A DNA stretch of 64,000 nt from an uncultured Blautia sp. (GTDB lineage Bacteria; Bacillota; Clostridia; Lachnospirales; Lachnospiraceae). Below are positions 18,221-28,265 of the stretch, one piece after another. Where the stretch lies: contig URHS01000003.1 in NCBI GenBank assembly GCA_900547685.1, positions 1 through 64,000 of the forward strand, written 5' to 3'. The notes under the pieces are model-generated. The model did not search any database and was not told where the DNA came from. It was given only the letters and a program-made list of their open reading frames with translations. Both the position numbers and the translations under genes were made by a program. How positions within the stretch are numbered: position 1 is the stretch's first letter; every line of letters starts with the position of its first letter.

Positions 18221-21200
18221 ATGAGATTTATTGAAGATAGAATTTCCGTAATATGTAATGAATTAAAAGAATTGGCTTTTGTAAAGAAGGAGCCGGTAAA
18301 CGGAGTTGTTTATAAGAAAGGTTTATATTTTTATCCACAGGAAGCAGACCAGTCCGCAGAACCCTGGGAGGAATTTGACAGCAAAACCATGCACTGGTAC
18401 GGACCGGATAAACACTACTGGTTCAGAGCAGAGTATACCGTTCCAAAGAGTATGGACGGAAAGACTCTTTATCTCAAGGTGGCAACACAGGTAGACCACT
18501 GGGACTATGCAAAAAATCCACAGTTTTTACTGTTTGTAAACGGACAGATGACACAGGGAATGGATTTGAACCACCAGACCGTGATGTTGGAAAGATGTGC
18601 AAAAGAGGGAGAAACTTATACCATTGATTTACAGGGATACACAGGTGTTATGTTTGCCGAACTGACATTTACAATGGAAGCAGTAGAAGTAGACGAAAAA
18701 ATCAATGAAATTTATTATGATATTGTTGTTCCTCTTCAGGGATTTTCCAGAATGCAGGAAGATGATAAAGTGAGAAAAGATTTGCGTACAATCCTGAATA
18801 ATACGGTGAATCTTTTGGATTTGCGTACACCTTATTCTGACAGTTTTTATCAGTCTATAGAAGAAGCTCATAACTATATTCAAAAAGCATTATACGAAGA
18901 TATGAGCGGATATGAAGATGTGATTGCTTCCTGCATCGGACATACACACATTGACGTAGCATGGCTTTGGACAGTAGCACAGACAAGAGAAAAAGTTGCA
19001 AGAAGTTTTTCCACAGTTCTGAAATATATGGATGAATATCCTGAATATAAATTTATGTCCAGTCAACCGGCGCTGTATCAATTTTTAAAGGAAAGATATC
19101 CGGAAACTTATGAAAAGATTAAAGAGCGTGTAAAAGAAGGCAGATGGGAACCGGAAGGCGGAATGTGGGTAGAGGCTGACTGTAATCTGACAAGCGGCGA
19201 GTCACTGGTACGTCAGTTCCTTTACGGAAAGAAGTTCTTTAAAGATGAATTTGGCATTGACAGCCGTATTTTATGGCTTCCGGATGTATTTGGATATTCA
19301 GGAGCACTTCCTCAGATTATGAAGAAGAGCGGTATTAAATACTTCATGACTACAAAACTGGCATGGAATCAGATTAATAAAGTTCCTTATGACACAATGA
19401 TGTGGAGAGGAATTGACGGAAGTGAAATTTTCACTCATCTGATTACTACTCTAGGTGTAGGACAGAGTGAAGCTGATTTCTTTACAACTTATAATGGTAT
19501 GTTGCATCCAGACGCTATTTTGGGTGGATGGCATCGCTATCAGAATAAGGATATTAACAATGATATTCTGATTGCCTTTGGATATGGCGATGGTGGCGGC
19601 GGCCCTACAAGAGAAATGTTGGAAACTTCTAAACGTATGGAAAAAGGTATTCGTGGAATTCCAAAGGTACGTCAGGAGTTTGCCGGAAATTATTTCGAAG
19701 AGCTTGAAGAGCGTGTAGAAGGAAACAAGAGCCTGCCTGTATGGGAAGGAGAATTGTATTTTGAATACCACAGAGGAACTTATACTTCTATGGGAAGAAA
19801 TAAACGATCCAACCGCAGATGTGAGCAGCTTTTAATGGATGCTGAATTATTGGAAGTGCTTACAGGAACAAGTGAAAAAGAAGAAATGGATAAAATCTGG
19901 AGGACAGTTCTTTTGAATCAGTTCCATGATATTTTACCAGGTTCTTCTATTGCAGAAGTATACGAAGTAACTAAGAAAGAATATGCGGAAATTGAAAGCC
20001 GTCTGGCAGAAATGATTGCAGAAAAATTAAATATTCTTATGGATGACGGACAGGATAAAATCAGTGTATTTAATACATTGGGATTTGATAGAAATGATGT
20101 TGTGAACTTAGGCGATTGCCATGCAGCAGCCCTGACAGATGAAAGCGGTAAGATTTATCCGGTACAGGAAACAGCTCAGGGAGCAGTTGCATACATTACA
20201 GATATTCCTGCAAAAGGCGGAAAAACTTTACAGCTTTTAGATACTGTTAAGGAAGAAGCTTCCAGAATTCAGATTACAGAAAATGGAATAGAAACTCCGT
20301 TTTATCGTATTTCTATTGATGAAAACGGTCTGTTTACTTCTATTTATGACAAAGAGTGTGACCGCGAAGTATTAAAAGCCGGAGGAAAGGGAAATCTTCT
20401 TCGTATGTATGAAGACAAGCCAATGCACTATGATTGCTGGGATATTGATATGTACTATTCCGAAAAATACTGGGATGCTGAAAAAGCAGATAAAATTCAG
20501 TGGACAGAGGAAGGCCCTGTACGTGCTACTTTGGAAATTCAGCGCACAATCAGCAATTCTGTTATTAAACAGAAAATTCATTTCTATGCAGACAGCAGAA
20601 GAATTGATTTCTCTACATGGGTAGACTGGAAAGAACATCAGCATTTACTGAAAGTTCACTTCCCTGTAAATATTCATTCAGATGAGGCAACTTTTGAAGT
20701 ACAGTTTGGTAATCTGAAAAGAAAAATTCATGGAAATACAAGTTGGGATGAAGCCAGATTTGAAAGCTGCGGACAGAAATGGATGGATATTTCCGAAGGT
20801 CACTATGGTGTCAGCCTGTTGAATGACTGTAAATACGGTTACTCTGCAAAAGACAGCAATATTGCCCTTACTCTGATTAAATCAGGTATCGAGCCAAATA
20901 AGACAGCAGATCAGGAAGAACATGTATTTACTTATGCTTTATATCCTCACAAAGAAGTGTGGTGTGCAGCAGGAACTGTTCAGGAAGCTTACAAACTTAA
21001 TCAGCCGGCTTATGCAGCAGCAGGAGAATTGAAGAATTCAGGAAAATCCTTTATTTCTACAGACAAAGATAATATTATTATAGAGACAGTAAAACCGGCA
21101 GAAAATGGAGATGGCATGATTGTCAGACTTTATGACTGTGAAAACAGCCTGACAAAAGCAACTCTGACTTTTGCTGAAGGAATGCTGGAAAGTGTAGAAG

Positions 21201-21310
21201 AATGTAATCTTATGGAAGAAAAAGAGGCTGATATTGAGGCTTGCGGCAACAGCTTTGCTGTATCTGTGAAACCTTATGAAATTAAGACCTATAGGGTGAG
21301 GTTAAAATAA
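18221..21310 (+). CDS. GH38 alpha-mannosidase
   Basis: 1029 residues, normal for bacterial GH38. It hydrolyses alpha-linked mannose from glycan chains. An N-terminal beta domain (about 1-230) precedes the catalytic barrel, which starts at HTHIDVAWLW: His243 and Asp245 are predicted zinc ligands. The nucleophile is Asp355 in WLPDVFGYSGALPQI. The GYGDGGGGPT loop and LNQFHDILPGSS, with another zinc-binding His, are both present. The C-terminal half holds the GH38 beta-sandwich domains. No signal peptide, so it acts on imported glycans. The ribosome site AAGGAG is 12 bases before the ATG, longer than ideal. The gene overlaps the next by one base. Confidence 0.95.
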   Translation: MRFIEDRISVICNELKELAFVKKEPVNGVVYKKGLYFYPQEADQSAEPWEEFDSKTMHWYGPDKHYWFRAEYTVPKSMDGKTLYLKVATQVDHWDYAKNPQFLLFVNGQMTQGMDLNHQTVMLERCAKEGETYTIDLQGYTGVMFAELTFTMEAVEVDEKINEIYYDIVVPLQGFSRMQEDDKVRKDLRTILNNTVNLLDLRTPYSDSFYQSIEEAHNYIQKALYEDMSGYEDVIASCIGHTHIDVAWLWTVAQTREKVARSFSTVLKYMDEYPEYKFMSSQPALYQFLKERYPETYEKIKERVKEGRWEPEGGMWVEADCNLTSGESLVRQFLYGKKFFKDEFGIDSRILWLPDVFGYSGALPQIMKKSGIKYFMTTKLAWNQINKVPYDTMMWRGIDGSEIFTHLITTLGVGQSEADFFTTYNGMLHPDAILGGWHRYQNKDINNDILIAFGYGDGGGGPTREMLETSKRMEKGIRGIPKVRQEFAGNYFEELEERVEGNKSLPVWEGELYFEYHRGTYTSMGRNKRSNRRCEQLLMDAELLEVLTGTSEKEEMDKIWRTVLLNQFHDILPGSSIAEVYEVTKKEYAEIESRLAEMIAEKLNILMDDGQDKISVFNTLGFDRNDVVNLGDCHAAALTDESGKIYPVQETAQGAVAYITDIPAKGGKTLQLLDTVKEEASRIQITENGIETPFYRISIDENGLFTSIYDKECDREVLKAGGKGNLLRMYEDKPMHYDCWDIDMYYSEKYWDAEKADKIQWTEEGPVRATLEIQRTISNSVIKQKIHFYADSRRIDFSTWVDWKEHQHLLKVHFPVNIHSDEATFEVQFGNLKRKIHGNTSWDEARFESCGQKWMDISEGHYGVSLLNDCKYGYSAKDSNIALTLIKSGIEPNKTADQEEHVFTYALYPHKEVWCAAGTVQEAYKLNQPAYAAAGELKNSGKSFISTDKDNIIIETVKPAENGDGMIVRLYDCENSLTKATLTFAEGMLESVEECNLMEEKEADIEACGNSFAVSVKPYEIKTYRVRLK

Positions 21311-23556
21311 TGAAAAAAAATATCTACAGTGCCGAGGCAAAAGAATTACTTGACAAAATGACTCTGCAGGAAAAAATTGGACAGTTAAATCAAAAACTTT
21401 ATGGTTTTGGTATCTATGAGAGAAACGGGGAAGAAATCTCCTTTAGTCAGGAGTTTAAAGATGAAGTAGAGAAGTATGGAGGGCTTGGAACTTTGTACGG
21501 TCTCTATCGTGCAGACCCCTGGTCTCAGAAGAATTATGAAAACGGTCTTTACGGCGAAAACGCCGTAAAGGCGTACAACAAGATGCAGGAATACGTTCTG
21601 GAACATTCCAGACTGCGTATTCCCGCATTATTAAGCACAGAATGTCCTCATGGGCATCAAGCGCTTGACAGCTATCTTCTTCCCGTAAATCTGAATATGG
21701 GAGCAACCTTTAATACAGAATTAATTCATTCTGCCTATAGTGTCTGCGGCAAGCAGCTTCGCCAGATGGGAGTAGATTTGGCGTTGATTTCTCTGCTTGA
21801 TGTGGTAAGAGATCCACGCTGGGGACGTAGTGAAGAATGTTTTTCAGAAGACCCGTATCTCTGCTCAAGGATGGCAGAACAGATTGTAAAAGCAGTTCAG
21901 GATGAAGGTGTCTCCGTAGTGGCAAAACACTTTGCAGCACAGGGCGAATGTACCGGAGGTATCAATGCCAGTGCAGCAAGAATCGGAGAGCGAGAACTTC
22001 GTGAAATTCATCTTCCGGCAATGAAAGCCTGCGCTGATGCGGGAGTTGATGGTGTTATGGCAGCTTACAATGAAATCGATGGAGTATTCTGTCATGCAAA
22101 CCGTCATCTTTTGACAGATATTTTAAGAGATGAAATGGGCTTTGATGGGGTAGTAATGGCAGATGGTTGTGCCATTGACCAGTTGAATGTTGTCACAGGT
22201 GACTGTGTTCGCTCAGGAGCAGCAGCTCTTCGTGCAGGTGTAGATATCGGACTTTGGGATGAAGCTTACGGACGTCTGGAAGAGGCTCTTGAAAAAGGAT
22301 ATATCACGGAGGAAGATATTGACAGAGCAGTTCTTCGAGTTCTGGAATTGAAGATAAAAAGAGGACTTTTGGAACATCCTCTTTTAGATGAAAATCAGAA
22401 ATTGGAAGATTATTCTTATGAAAAGTATCCGCAAGCCTTAGACATTGCCAGAGAGTCCGTTGTCCTTCTGGAAAACAGAAATCAGATTTTACCTCTTTCA
22501 AAAGAAGTAGGGAAAATTGCAGTAATCGGACCAAATGCTGATGCAGTTTATAATCAGTTGGGCGATTATAGTCCACAGGTGAAAAGAGAGAAGTGCAGCA
22601 CTGTATTAGATGGTGTACGTTCTTATTTCGGAGATAATGTAGTCTATGCCAGAGGTTGCGGTGTTTTTGAGGGTACGCAGGAAGAACAGACAGAGGCGGT
22701 GAAGCTTGCAGAACAATCTGATATTACAATCTTGGTATTAGGTGGTTCTTCCAGTCGCTTTGGAGAAGTTTCTTTTGATGCGAACGGAGCTGCAATTTCT
22801 GAGCATGGTGTTTCCATGGATTGCGGAGAAGGTGTTGATACCGCAGATATTGCCCTTCCAGCTGTACAGAGAGAATTGGCAGAGAAAGTACTGGCTTCCG
22901 GTTCAAAGGTGATTACTGTAATCATCGGAGGCAGAGCCTATGCACCGGAACCGGTATCAGAAAAATCAGATGCTCTTCTATATGCATTTTATCCGGGTAT
23001 GCAAGGCGGAAAAGCCATTGCAGAAATTTTATTTGGAGAAGTAAATCCTTCAGGAAGACTCCCGGTATCTCTGCCAAGATGCAGTGGTCAGCTTCCGGTT
23101 TACTATAATTATAAAAATTCTTACCGCAGTATGCATTACTATAATATACCGGATGGAGCAGCTTATACTTTTGGATATGGAAAGAGTTATACTAATTTTG
23201 AGTATGAGGACGTATCTTTTGGAAATGATGAGGTAGCCATAGAGGAACTTCATAAAAACGGTATTGCGGTGGAAATGACAATTAAAAACAGCGGCGAATA
23301 TGATGGCTATGCAGTGCCTCTTGTGTATATTGCAGGAGAGCAGGGAAGTGTGGTGCGCCGTGTAAAAGAGTTAAAAGGTTTTCAAAAGGTGTGGCTGAAA
23401 AAGGGCGAAAGCAAGAAAATCAGTATTTTATTGCCTTCAGATGCATTTGCGGTTTGGAATTCTGAAATGAAATTTACAGCAGAGCCGGGCAGAGTACAGC
23501 TCATTTTAGAAGAAATGGGACAAACTGTGGGAAGTAAAACATTAAATCTTTTTTAA
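21310..23556 (+). CDS. GH3 beta-glycosidase
   Basis: 748 residues, two-domain GH3 plus C-terminal fibronectin-III-like domain, no PA14 insert and no signal peptide. Motifs: MTLQEKIGQLNQ at the start, VRDPRWGRSEECFSEDP, VAKHFAAQGE (substrate-binding Lys and His), GFDGVVMADGCAI with predicted nucleophile Asp285, and PSGRLPVSLPR in the second domain. The taATGa junction with the alpha-mannosidase suggests coupled translation. Likely beta-glucosidase, or beta-N-acetylglucosaminidase or beta-xylosidase; the neighbourhood does not decide. Confidence 0.9.
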   Translation: MKKNIYSAEAKELLDKMTLQEKIGQLNQKLYGFGIYERNGEEISFSQEFKDEVEKYGGLGTLYGLYRADPWSQKNYENGLYGENAVKAYNKMQEYVLEHSRLRIPALLSTECPHGHQALDSYLLPVNLNMGATFNTELIHSAYSVCGKQLRQMGVDLALISLLDVVRDPRWGRSEECFSEDPYLCSRMAEQIVKAVQDEGVSVVAKHFAAQGECTGGINASAARIGERELREIHLPAMKACADAGVDGVMAAYNEIDGVFCHANRHLLTDILRDEMGFDGVVMADGCAIDQLNVVTGDCVRSGAAALRAGVDIGLWDEAYGRLEEALEKGYITEEDIDRAVLRVLELKIKRGLLEHPLLDENQKLEDYSYEKYPQALDIARESVVLLENRNQILPLSKEVGKIAVIGPNADAVYNQLGDYSPQVKREKCSTVLDGVRSYFGDNVVYARGCGVFEGTQEEQTEAVKLAEQSDITILVLGGSSSRFGEVSFDANGAAISEHGVSMDCGEGVDTADIALPAVQRELAEKVLASGSKVITVIIGGRAYAPEPVSEKSDALLYAFYPGMQGGKAIAEILFGEVNPSGRLPVSLPRCSGQLPVYYNYKNSYRSMHYYNIPDGAAYTFGYGKSYTNFEYEDVSFGNDEVAIEELHKNGIAVEMTIKNSGEYDGYAVPLVYIAGEQGSVVRRVKELKGFQKVWLKKGESKKISILLPSDAFAVWNSEMKFTAEPGRVQLILEEMGQTVGSKTLNLF

Positions 23557-23569
23557 GGAGAAAAGAGAT

Positions 23570-25300
23570 ATGGATATTAGAGAAAGTTATAATTTTTGGT
23601 GTGAATCCCCTTATTTTGATGAGGATACAAAGGCAGAATTAAAAAGTATTTCTGACAATGAGGAAGAAATAGAAGAAAGATTTTATAAAAATCTGGAGTT
23701 TGGAACGGGAGGTCTTCGAGGCATTATCGGAGCAGGTACAAACAGAATGAACCGTTACACAGTAAGAAAGGCAACACAGGGGCTGGCAAATTATATTCTG
23801 AAAGAAAATGCACAGGAAAAAGGGATTGCCATTGCTTATGACTCCAGAAATAAATCCACAGAATTTGCATGGGAAACAGCTCTTTGTATGGCTGCAAACG
23901 GCATTAAAGCATACATTTTCCCTGAACTTCGTCCAACACCAATGCTGTCCTTTGCACTTAGAGAGCTTGGCTGTACAGCAGGTGTGGTGGTTACAGCAAG
24001 TCACAATCCGGCAGAGTATAACGGATATAAAGTATACTGGGAAGACGGCGCACAGATTACAGCGCCTCGTGACAAGGATATTATTGCAGAAGTAAATGCC
24101 ATTGAATCTTATGATGAAGTAAAAACAATGAGCCGTGAAGAAGCTATGGAAGCAGGACTCTGTGAGATTATTGGTTCTGATATGGACGACCGTTATATCG
24201 AAGCACTGAAAAAACTGGTACTGCATCCGGAAACAATCAAACGTCAGGCAGATAAGATTAAGATTGTATACACTCCTTTACACGGAACAGGTAATATTCC
24301 TGTACGCCGTATTTTAAAAGAACTGGGATTTGAAAATGTATATGTAGTAAAAGAACAGGAACTTCCTGACGGAAACTTCCCAACGGTTCCTTATCCAAAC
24401 CCGGAAGATAAAAAGGCATTTGCATTAGCATTAGAACTTGCAAAAGAGAAAGATGCCGATTTAATTCTGGCTACAGATCCGGATGCTGACCGTTTGGGTA
24501 TTTATGCAAAAGATCCGGCAGACGGAGAGTACAAGAGCTTCACAGGAAATATGTCCGGTATGCTGATTTTGGAATATCTTCTTTCTCAGAAGAAGGAACT
24601 GGGTATTCTTCCTGAAAACGGAGCAGTAGTTACTACAATTGTATCCGGAAAAATGGCAAAAAGAATTGCCAAAGCTTATAATGTAAAACTTATTGAAACT
24701 CTTACAGGATTTAAGTATATTGGTGAGCAGATTAAGTTCTTCGAGCAGGAACATTCCAATGAATTCCTGTTTGGATATGAAGAGAGCTATGGCTGTCTGG
24801 AAGGTACACATGCCAGAGATAAAGATGCAGTTGTTGCTGTTATGGCTTTGTGCGAAGCTGCAGCTTATTATATGGACAAAGGAATTACTCTTTGTGAGCA
24901 GATGAATAATCTCTTTGAAACTTACGGTTTTTACAAAGAAGATTTATGTACGATAACCTTAAAAGGACAAAACGGAGCAAAACAGATTGCTGCCATTATG
25001 GAAAAAATCCGTAAAGAAGTTCCGACAGAGCTGGGTGGCTCTGAAGTTCTGGAATTACGTGATTATGAACTGGGTATCGTTAAAAATCCAAAGACAGGAG
25101 AAGAAAAAGGTACGGGATTACCAAAATCTAATGTACTTTACTTTGAACTGGAAGGAGATGCATGGTGCTGTGTACGCCCATCAGGAACAGAGCCGAAGAT
25201 TAAGTTCTATGTAGGTGTAAGAGGAACAGACAGTGAAGATGCAGAAGCAAAAATGAATACATTAATGTGCGGAGTCAGAGCACTGGCAGAGGAGGAATAA
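23570..25300 (+). CDS. Phosphoglucomutase/phosphomannomutase
   Basis: 576 residues, the long phosphohexomutase form. The phosphoserine is Ser144 in TASHNP; the magnesium loop is DPDADR (303-308); the sugar-binding loop is GYEESYG; the phosphate-binding loop is RPSGTEPKIKFY near the C terminus. All four hallmarks are intact. In this operon it most plausibly turns mannose-1-phosphate from the GH130 enzyme into mannose-6-phosphate, though it may also serve glucose phosphates. It is 13 bases after GH3 and 4 bases before manA. Confidence 0.93.
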   Translation: MDIRESYNFWCESPYFDEDTKAELKSISDNEEEIEERFYKNLEFGTGGLRGIIGAGTNRMNRYTVRKATQGLANYILKENAQEKGIAIAYDSRNKSTEFAWETALCMAANGIKAYIFPELRPTPMLSFALRELGCTAGVVVTASHNPAEYNGYKVYWEDGAQITAPRDKDIIAEVNAIESYDEVKTMSREEAMEAGLCEIIGSDMDDRYIEALKKLVLHPETIKRQADKIKIVYTPLHGTGNIPVRRILKELGFENVYVVKEQELPDGNFPTVPYPNPEDKKAFALALELAKEKDADLILATDPDADRLGIYAKDPADGEYKSFTGNMSGMLILEYLLSQKKELGILPENGAVVTTIVSGKMAKRIAKAYNVKLIETLTGFKYIGEQIKFFEQEHSNEFLFGYEESYGCLEGTHARDKDAVVAVMALCEAAAYYMDKGITLCEQMNNLFETYGFYKEDLCTITLKGQNGAKQIAAIMEKIRKEVPTELGGSEVLELRDYELGIVKNPKTGEEKGTGLPKSNVLYFELEGDAWCCVRPSGTEPKIKFYVGVRGTDSEDAEAKMNTLMCGVRALAEEE

Positions 25301-25304
25301 GAAA

Positions 25305-26249
25305 ATGGCATTATTAAAATTACGTCCAAGCTATAAAGATTATTTGTGGGGCGGACATCGTCTGGTAGAGAAATATAACAAAGAATTTGATGGTGACATA
25401 CTGGCAGAGAGCTGGGAACTTTCCTGTCATCCGGATGGACCTTCTTATATTTCCAATGGTTCTTATGCGGGAAAAACACTGCAGGAATACATTGATCAGG
25501 AAGGAAAAAAGGTATTGGGAAGTAACTGTCAGAAATTTGAAGAATTTCCTATTTTGGCTAAATTTATTGATGCGAAAGATAATCTTTCCATTCAGGTACA
25601 TCCTGATAATGAATATGCTCTGAAAAATGAAGGACAGTACGGAAAGACAGAAATGTGGTATATTATGGACTGCGAAGAAGGCGCTTTCCTCTATTACGGA
25701 TTTAAAAAAGAAGTCAGCAAAGAAGAATTTGAAGAGAGAATTAAAACAGATACATTGCTGGAAGTTTTAAATGCGGTTCCGGTACAGAAAGGTGACGTAT
25801 TATTTATTGAAGCAGGAACCATTCATGCAATCGGAAAAGGAATTGTTATTGCAGAAATTCAGCAGAATTCTAATGTAACTTACAGAGTATATGATTTTGG
25901 CCGTGTAGGAAAAGATGGAAAGAAGAGAGAATTACACATTGATAAAGCTGTAGAAGTAACCAATCGTGTTCCGATTTCCAGAAAAAATACATGTTATCCT
26001 CATGTTGCAAGCTGTGATTATTTCACAGTAGACTGCCTGAATATGGATGGAAAATTGATGAGCAGCATGAAAGGTTCTGTAAACGAAGATTCTTTCGTAA
26101 GTATTTTAATTATGGAAGGAGAAGGAACTATCTCCTGTGGAGAAGAAGAAATTCCTTATAGAAAAGGTGACAGTTTCTTTATGTCAGCAGAAAGCGGCGA
26201 ATATGAAATCAACGGAAAGTGTGAAGCGTTAATTACAACAGTGGGATAA
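25305..26249 (+). CDS. manA: Mannose-6-phosphate isomerase, class I
   Basis: 314 residues, the usual length for Gram-positive ManA. It converts mannose-6-phosphate to fructose-6-phosphate. Zinc-binding cupin motifs are present: QVHPD (Gln97, His99), KTEMWYI with the metal-binding Glu, GTIHAIG, and NVTYRVYDFGR near the active site. It directly follows the phosphohexomutase in the same operon, completing the route from mannose-1-phosphate into glycolysis. A terminator follows at once, so it is the last gene. Confidence 0.95.
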   Translation: MALLKLRPSYKDYLWGGHRLVEKYNKEFDGDILAESWELSCHPDGPSYISNGSYAGKTLQEYIDQEGKKVLGSNCQKFEEFPILAKFIDAKDNLSIQVHPDNEYALKNEGQYGKTEMWYIMDCEEGAFLYYGFKKEVSKEEFEERIKTDTLLEVLNAVPVQKGDVLFIEAGTIHAIGKGIVIAEIQQNSNVTYRVYDFGRVGKDGKKRELHIDKAVEVTNRVPISRKNTCYPHVASCDYFTVDCLNMDGKLMSSMKGSVNEDSFVSILIMEGEGTISCGEEEIPYRKGDSFFMSAESGEYEINGKCEALITTVG

Positions 26250-26264
26250 AGATGAAATTGAGAG

Positions 26265-26317
26265 AGAGCTATTGCTGAGACATAGATGAGGAATCCGTTG
26301 AAGCGATAGCTCTTTTT
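26265..26317 (+). terminator. Intrinsic terminator of second sugar operon
   Basis: agagctattgct (26265-26276) pairs with agcgatagctct (26302-26313) over 12 bp with one wobble, followed by a T-run to 26317. The loop is long (25 nt). Confidence 0.8.
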
Positions 26318-26321
26318 ATGT

Positions 26322-26349
26322 TTGTTTTTCTATAAAATAATGGTAGAAT
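26322..26349 (+). promoter_or_regulatory. Candidate promoter of second cyclase
   Basis: TTGTTT (26322-26327), 16-bp spacer, TAGAAT (26344-26349); a TATAAT overlaps at 26349-26354. It lies in the spacer just after the terminator. Confidence 0.4.
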
Positions 26350-26384
26350 ATAATTAGACATTTCATTGAGCAAGGGAGAATCCT

Positions 26385-28235
26385 ATGAGAAGTAAGGAAA
26401 AGAAAAAGTATTTTTTTGTTCTGGGCTTTTTAATGGTGATGGTAATTTTTATCGTATGTACATTATTTGAATTTTATAGATTGACACATCAGCGTATCTA
26501 TGAGATGCAGATTGAAGAAATGAAAAACCTTTCCATGCAGGGATGCGCTGTGGTAGAAAAGAAACTGGAAGGTTTTATAAACCTTTTATATGGTCTGACA
26601 GACCACATACAGGAAGAGGACGTTACAAACAGTGAAAATATGGAATACCTTAGAAGTTTTCTGGACAAAAGGGACGTAGGGTTTCAGAGAATGGGAATTG
26701 CGGATGCAGAAGGAAACGCAGTGGTAACAAATGGGGAAATGTTAAACATTAGCGACAGAAATTATTTCCATACATGCATAGAGGAGAAACGTGGCGTTAC
26801 AGAAATAAGATATTCAGATATTGTAGACAAACAGATTTGTATTGTTGCAGTTCCGATTTTAAATAATGCGAAAGAAGCAATAGGGATGATTTACGGGGTA
26901 AGTGAATTAGACTTTTTCAGAATTTATGATAATACGGTTTTGGAAGGCAAGAATACATACATTCAGATTGTTGATTTTGATGGGAACTATATCAGGAAAA
27001 AAGCTTCTACATTAATCGGAAAAAGAGATAATATTTTCGAGGGAATCGGCAGTTTGAAAAGTCAGATTAGTGTAGAAAAAATTAAAGAAATAATTCAGAA
27101 TGATGAACAGGTATATACAGAAGTTACAGATGGAGAAAACAGAGAAATTGTATATTTTACACCTTTGAAGTTAAATGACTGGTGTGTAGTCAGTGTCATA
27201 GACTTTTCAGAAATAAGAAGATCAGTGGATTATATGCTAAATCGTAATGCTTATGCTATGGTATTAAAGATTGCATTAGCAATGTTCCTTCTTTTTCTAT
27301 TGTTTTTCTATTATTCCAGGCAGGAAAGAAAAAGAATTAAAGGATTTAATGAAAAGTTGTTGATGGATGAAGAAGTCATGCTGATAGCAGCAGAAAAAAC
27401 GGGATTGGTAATTATGAACTATGGCATGGCATCAAATAAGCTTCGTTTTATTAATAGGAGATTAGGTGATATAGAATTTCCGGAAGAAGCACAAAATCTT
27501 TCGGAAGCATTTATGAGATATTTTCCAAATAATCAGAAGCTTCATCAACAGTTGCAGAGCATTTTTGAGGATATGAAGACAGGCAGAGGGAAAAGAGATT
27601 TTCTGATATCTTTTGCCAAAGAAGATAAAGAGGTTTATCTTCGTATTCAGCTGGTGACAGAGGTGGACAGAAGCGGAAATATTCGACAATGTATAGGTAT
27701 GATAGAAGATTATACTGAAAAACAGAAAATCAAGGATGAGGCAGATCGAGATCCTTTAACGAAATTGTATAATAGAAACAGCAGTAGAGAAAAAATTAAA
27801 GATTTGCAGAAAAACTCTGAGCTATCTCAGGGTATTGTTCATGCTTATGTAATTTTAGATATAGATAACTTTAAGGTTTTGAATGATACTTTGGGACATC
27901 AAATAGGAGATCGGGCGCTTCAGGATATAGCGGAAATTCTGCAGAGGCATTTTCGCAGCTATGATGTAATAGGACGATTGGGAGGAGACGAATTCATGGT
28001 ATTTATGAAGAGTATTCCGAAAGAGACAGTTAGTCGCAATATATCAAGCCTTTTAAAAAAATTAAACAGAACATACGAAAAAGACAGTCAATCTGTACAG
28101 ATTACGGCATCTGTAGGAATTGCATTGATTTCCGACTCTAAAACAGAGATTCAGGAGATGTACAGAATGGCAGATCAGGCACTTTATGAGGCAAAAAAAG
28201 AAGGAAAAAATGGGTTTAAAATATACGAGAAATAG
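26385..28235 (+). CDS. Membrane diguanylate cyclase (dCache-like sensor plus GGDEF)
   Basis: 616 residues with the same plan as the cyclase at 402: transmembrane segment at about 8-28, extracytoplasmic Cache-like domain (GIADAEGNAVVTNGE, SDRNYFHTCIEE), second transmembrane segment at about 286-306, PAS-like linker, GGDEF domain. LGGDEF is intact (533-537), and RSYD lies five residues before it as a feedback-inhibition site. Predicted to synthesise cyclic di-GMP on an external cue. The gene lies 30 bases upstream of a large EAL protein, so the opposing activities are probably transcribed together. Confidence 0.9.
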   Translation: MRSKEKKKYFFVLGFLMVMVIFIVCTLFEFYRLTHQRIYEMQIEEMKNLSMQGCAVVEKKLEGFINLLYGLTDHIQEEDVTNSENMEYLRSFLDKRDVGFQRMGIADAEGNAVVTNGEMLNISDRNYFHTCIEEKRGVTEIRYSDIVDKQICIVAVPILNNAKEAIGMIYGVSELDFFRIYDNTVLEGKNTYIQIVDFDGNYIRKKASTLIGKRDNIFEGIGSLKSQISVEKIKEIIQNDEQVYTEVTDGENREIVYFTPLKLNDWCVVSVIDFSEIRRSVDYMLNRNAYAMVLKIALAMFLLFLLFFYYSRQERKRIKGFNEKLLMDEEVMLIAAEKTGLVIMNYGMASNKLRFINRRLGDIEFPEEAQNLSEAFMRYFPNNQKLHQQLQSIFEDMKTGRGKRDFLISFAKEDKEVYLRIQLVTEVDRSGNIRQCIGMIEDYTEKQKIKDEADRDPLTKLYNRNSSREKIKDLQKNSELSQGIVHAYVILDIDNFKVLNDTLGHQIGDRALQDIAEILQRHFRSYDVIGRLGGDEFMVFMKSIPKETVSRNISSLLKKLNRTYEKDSQSVQITASVGIALISDSKTEIQEMYRMADQALYEAKKEGKNGFKIYEK

Positions 28236-28265
28236 GAAGTATGCTACAAGGGGGATATAAGTTTC

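Noticed and set aside
23639..24226. 195-codon antisense frame in the phosphohexomutase gene
   Set aside because: It is rich in Cys, Phe and His as expected from reading a coding strand backwards, has no ribosome site, and the sense gene is complete.
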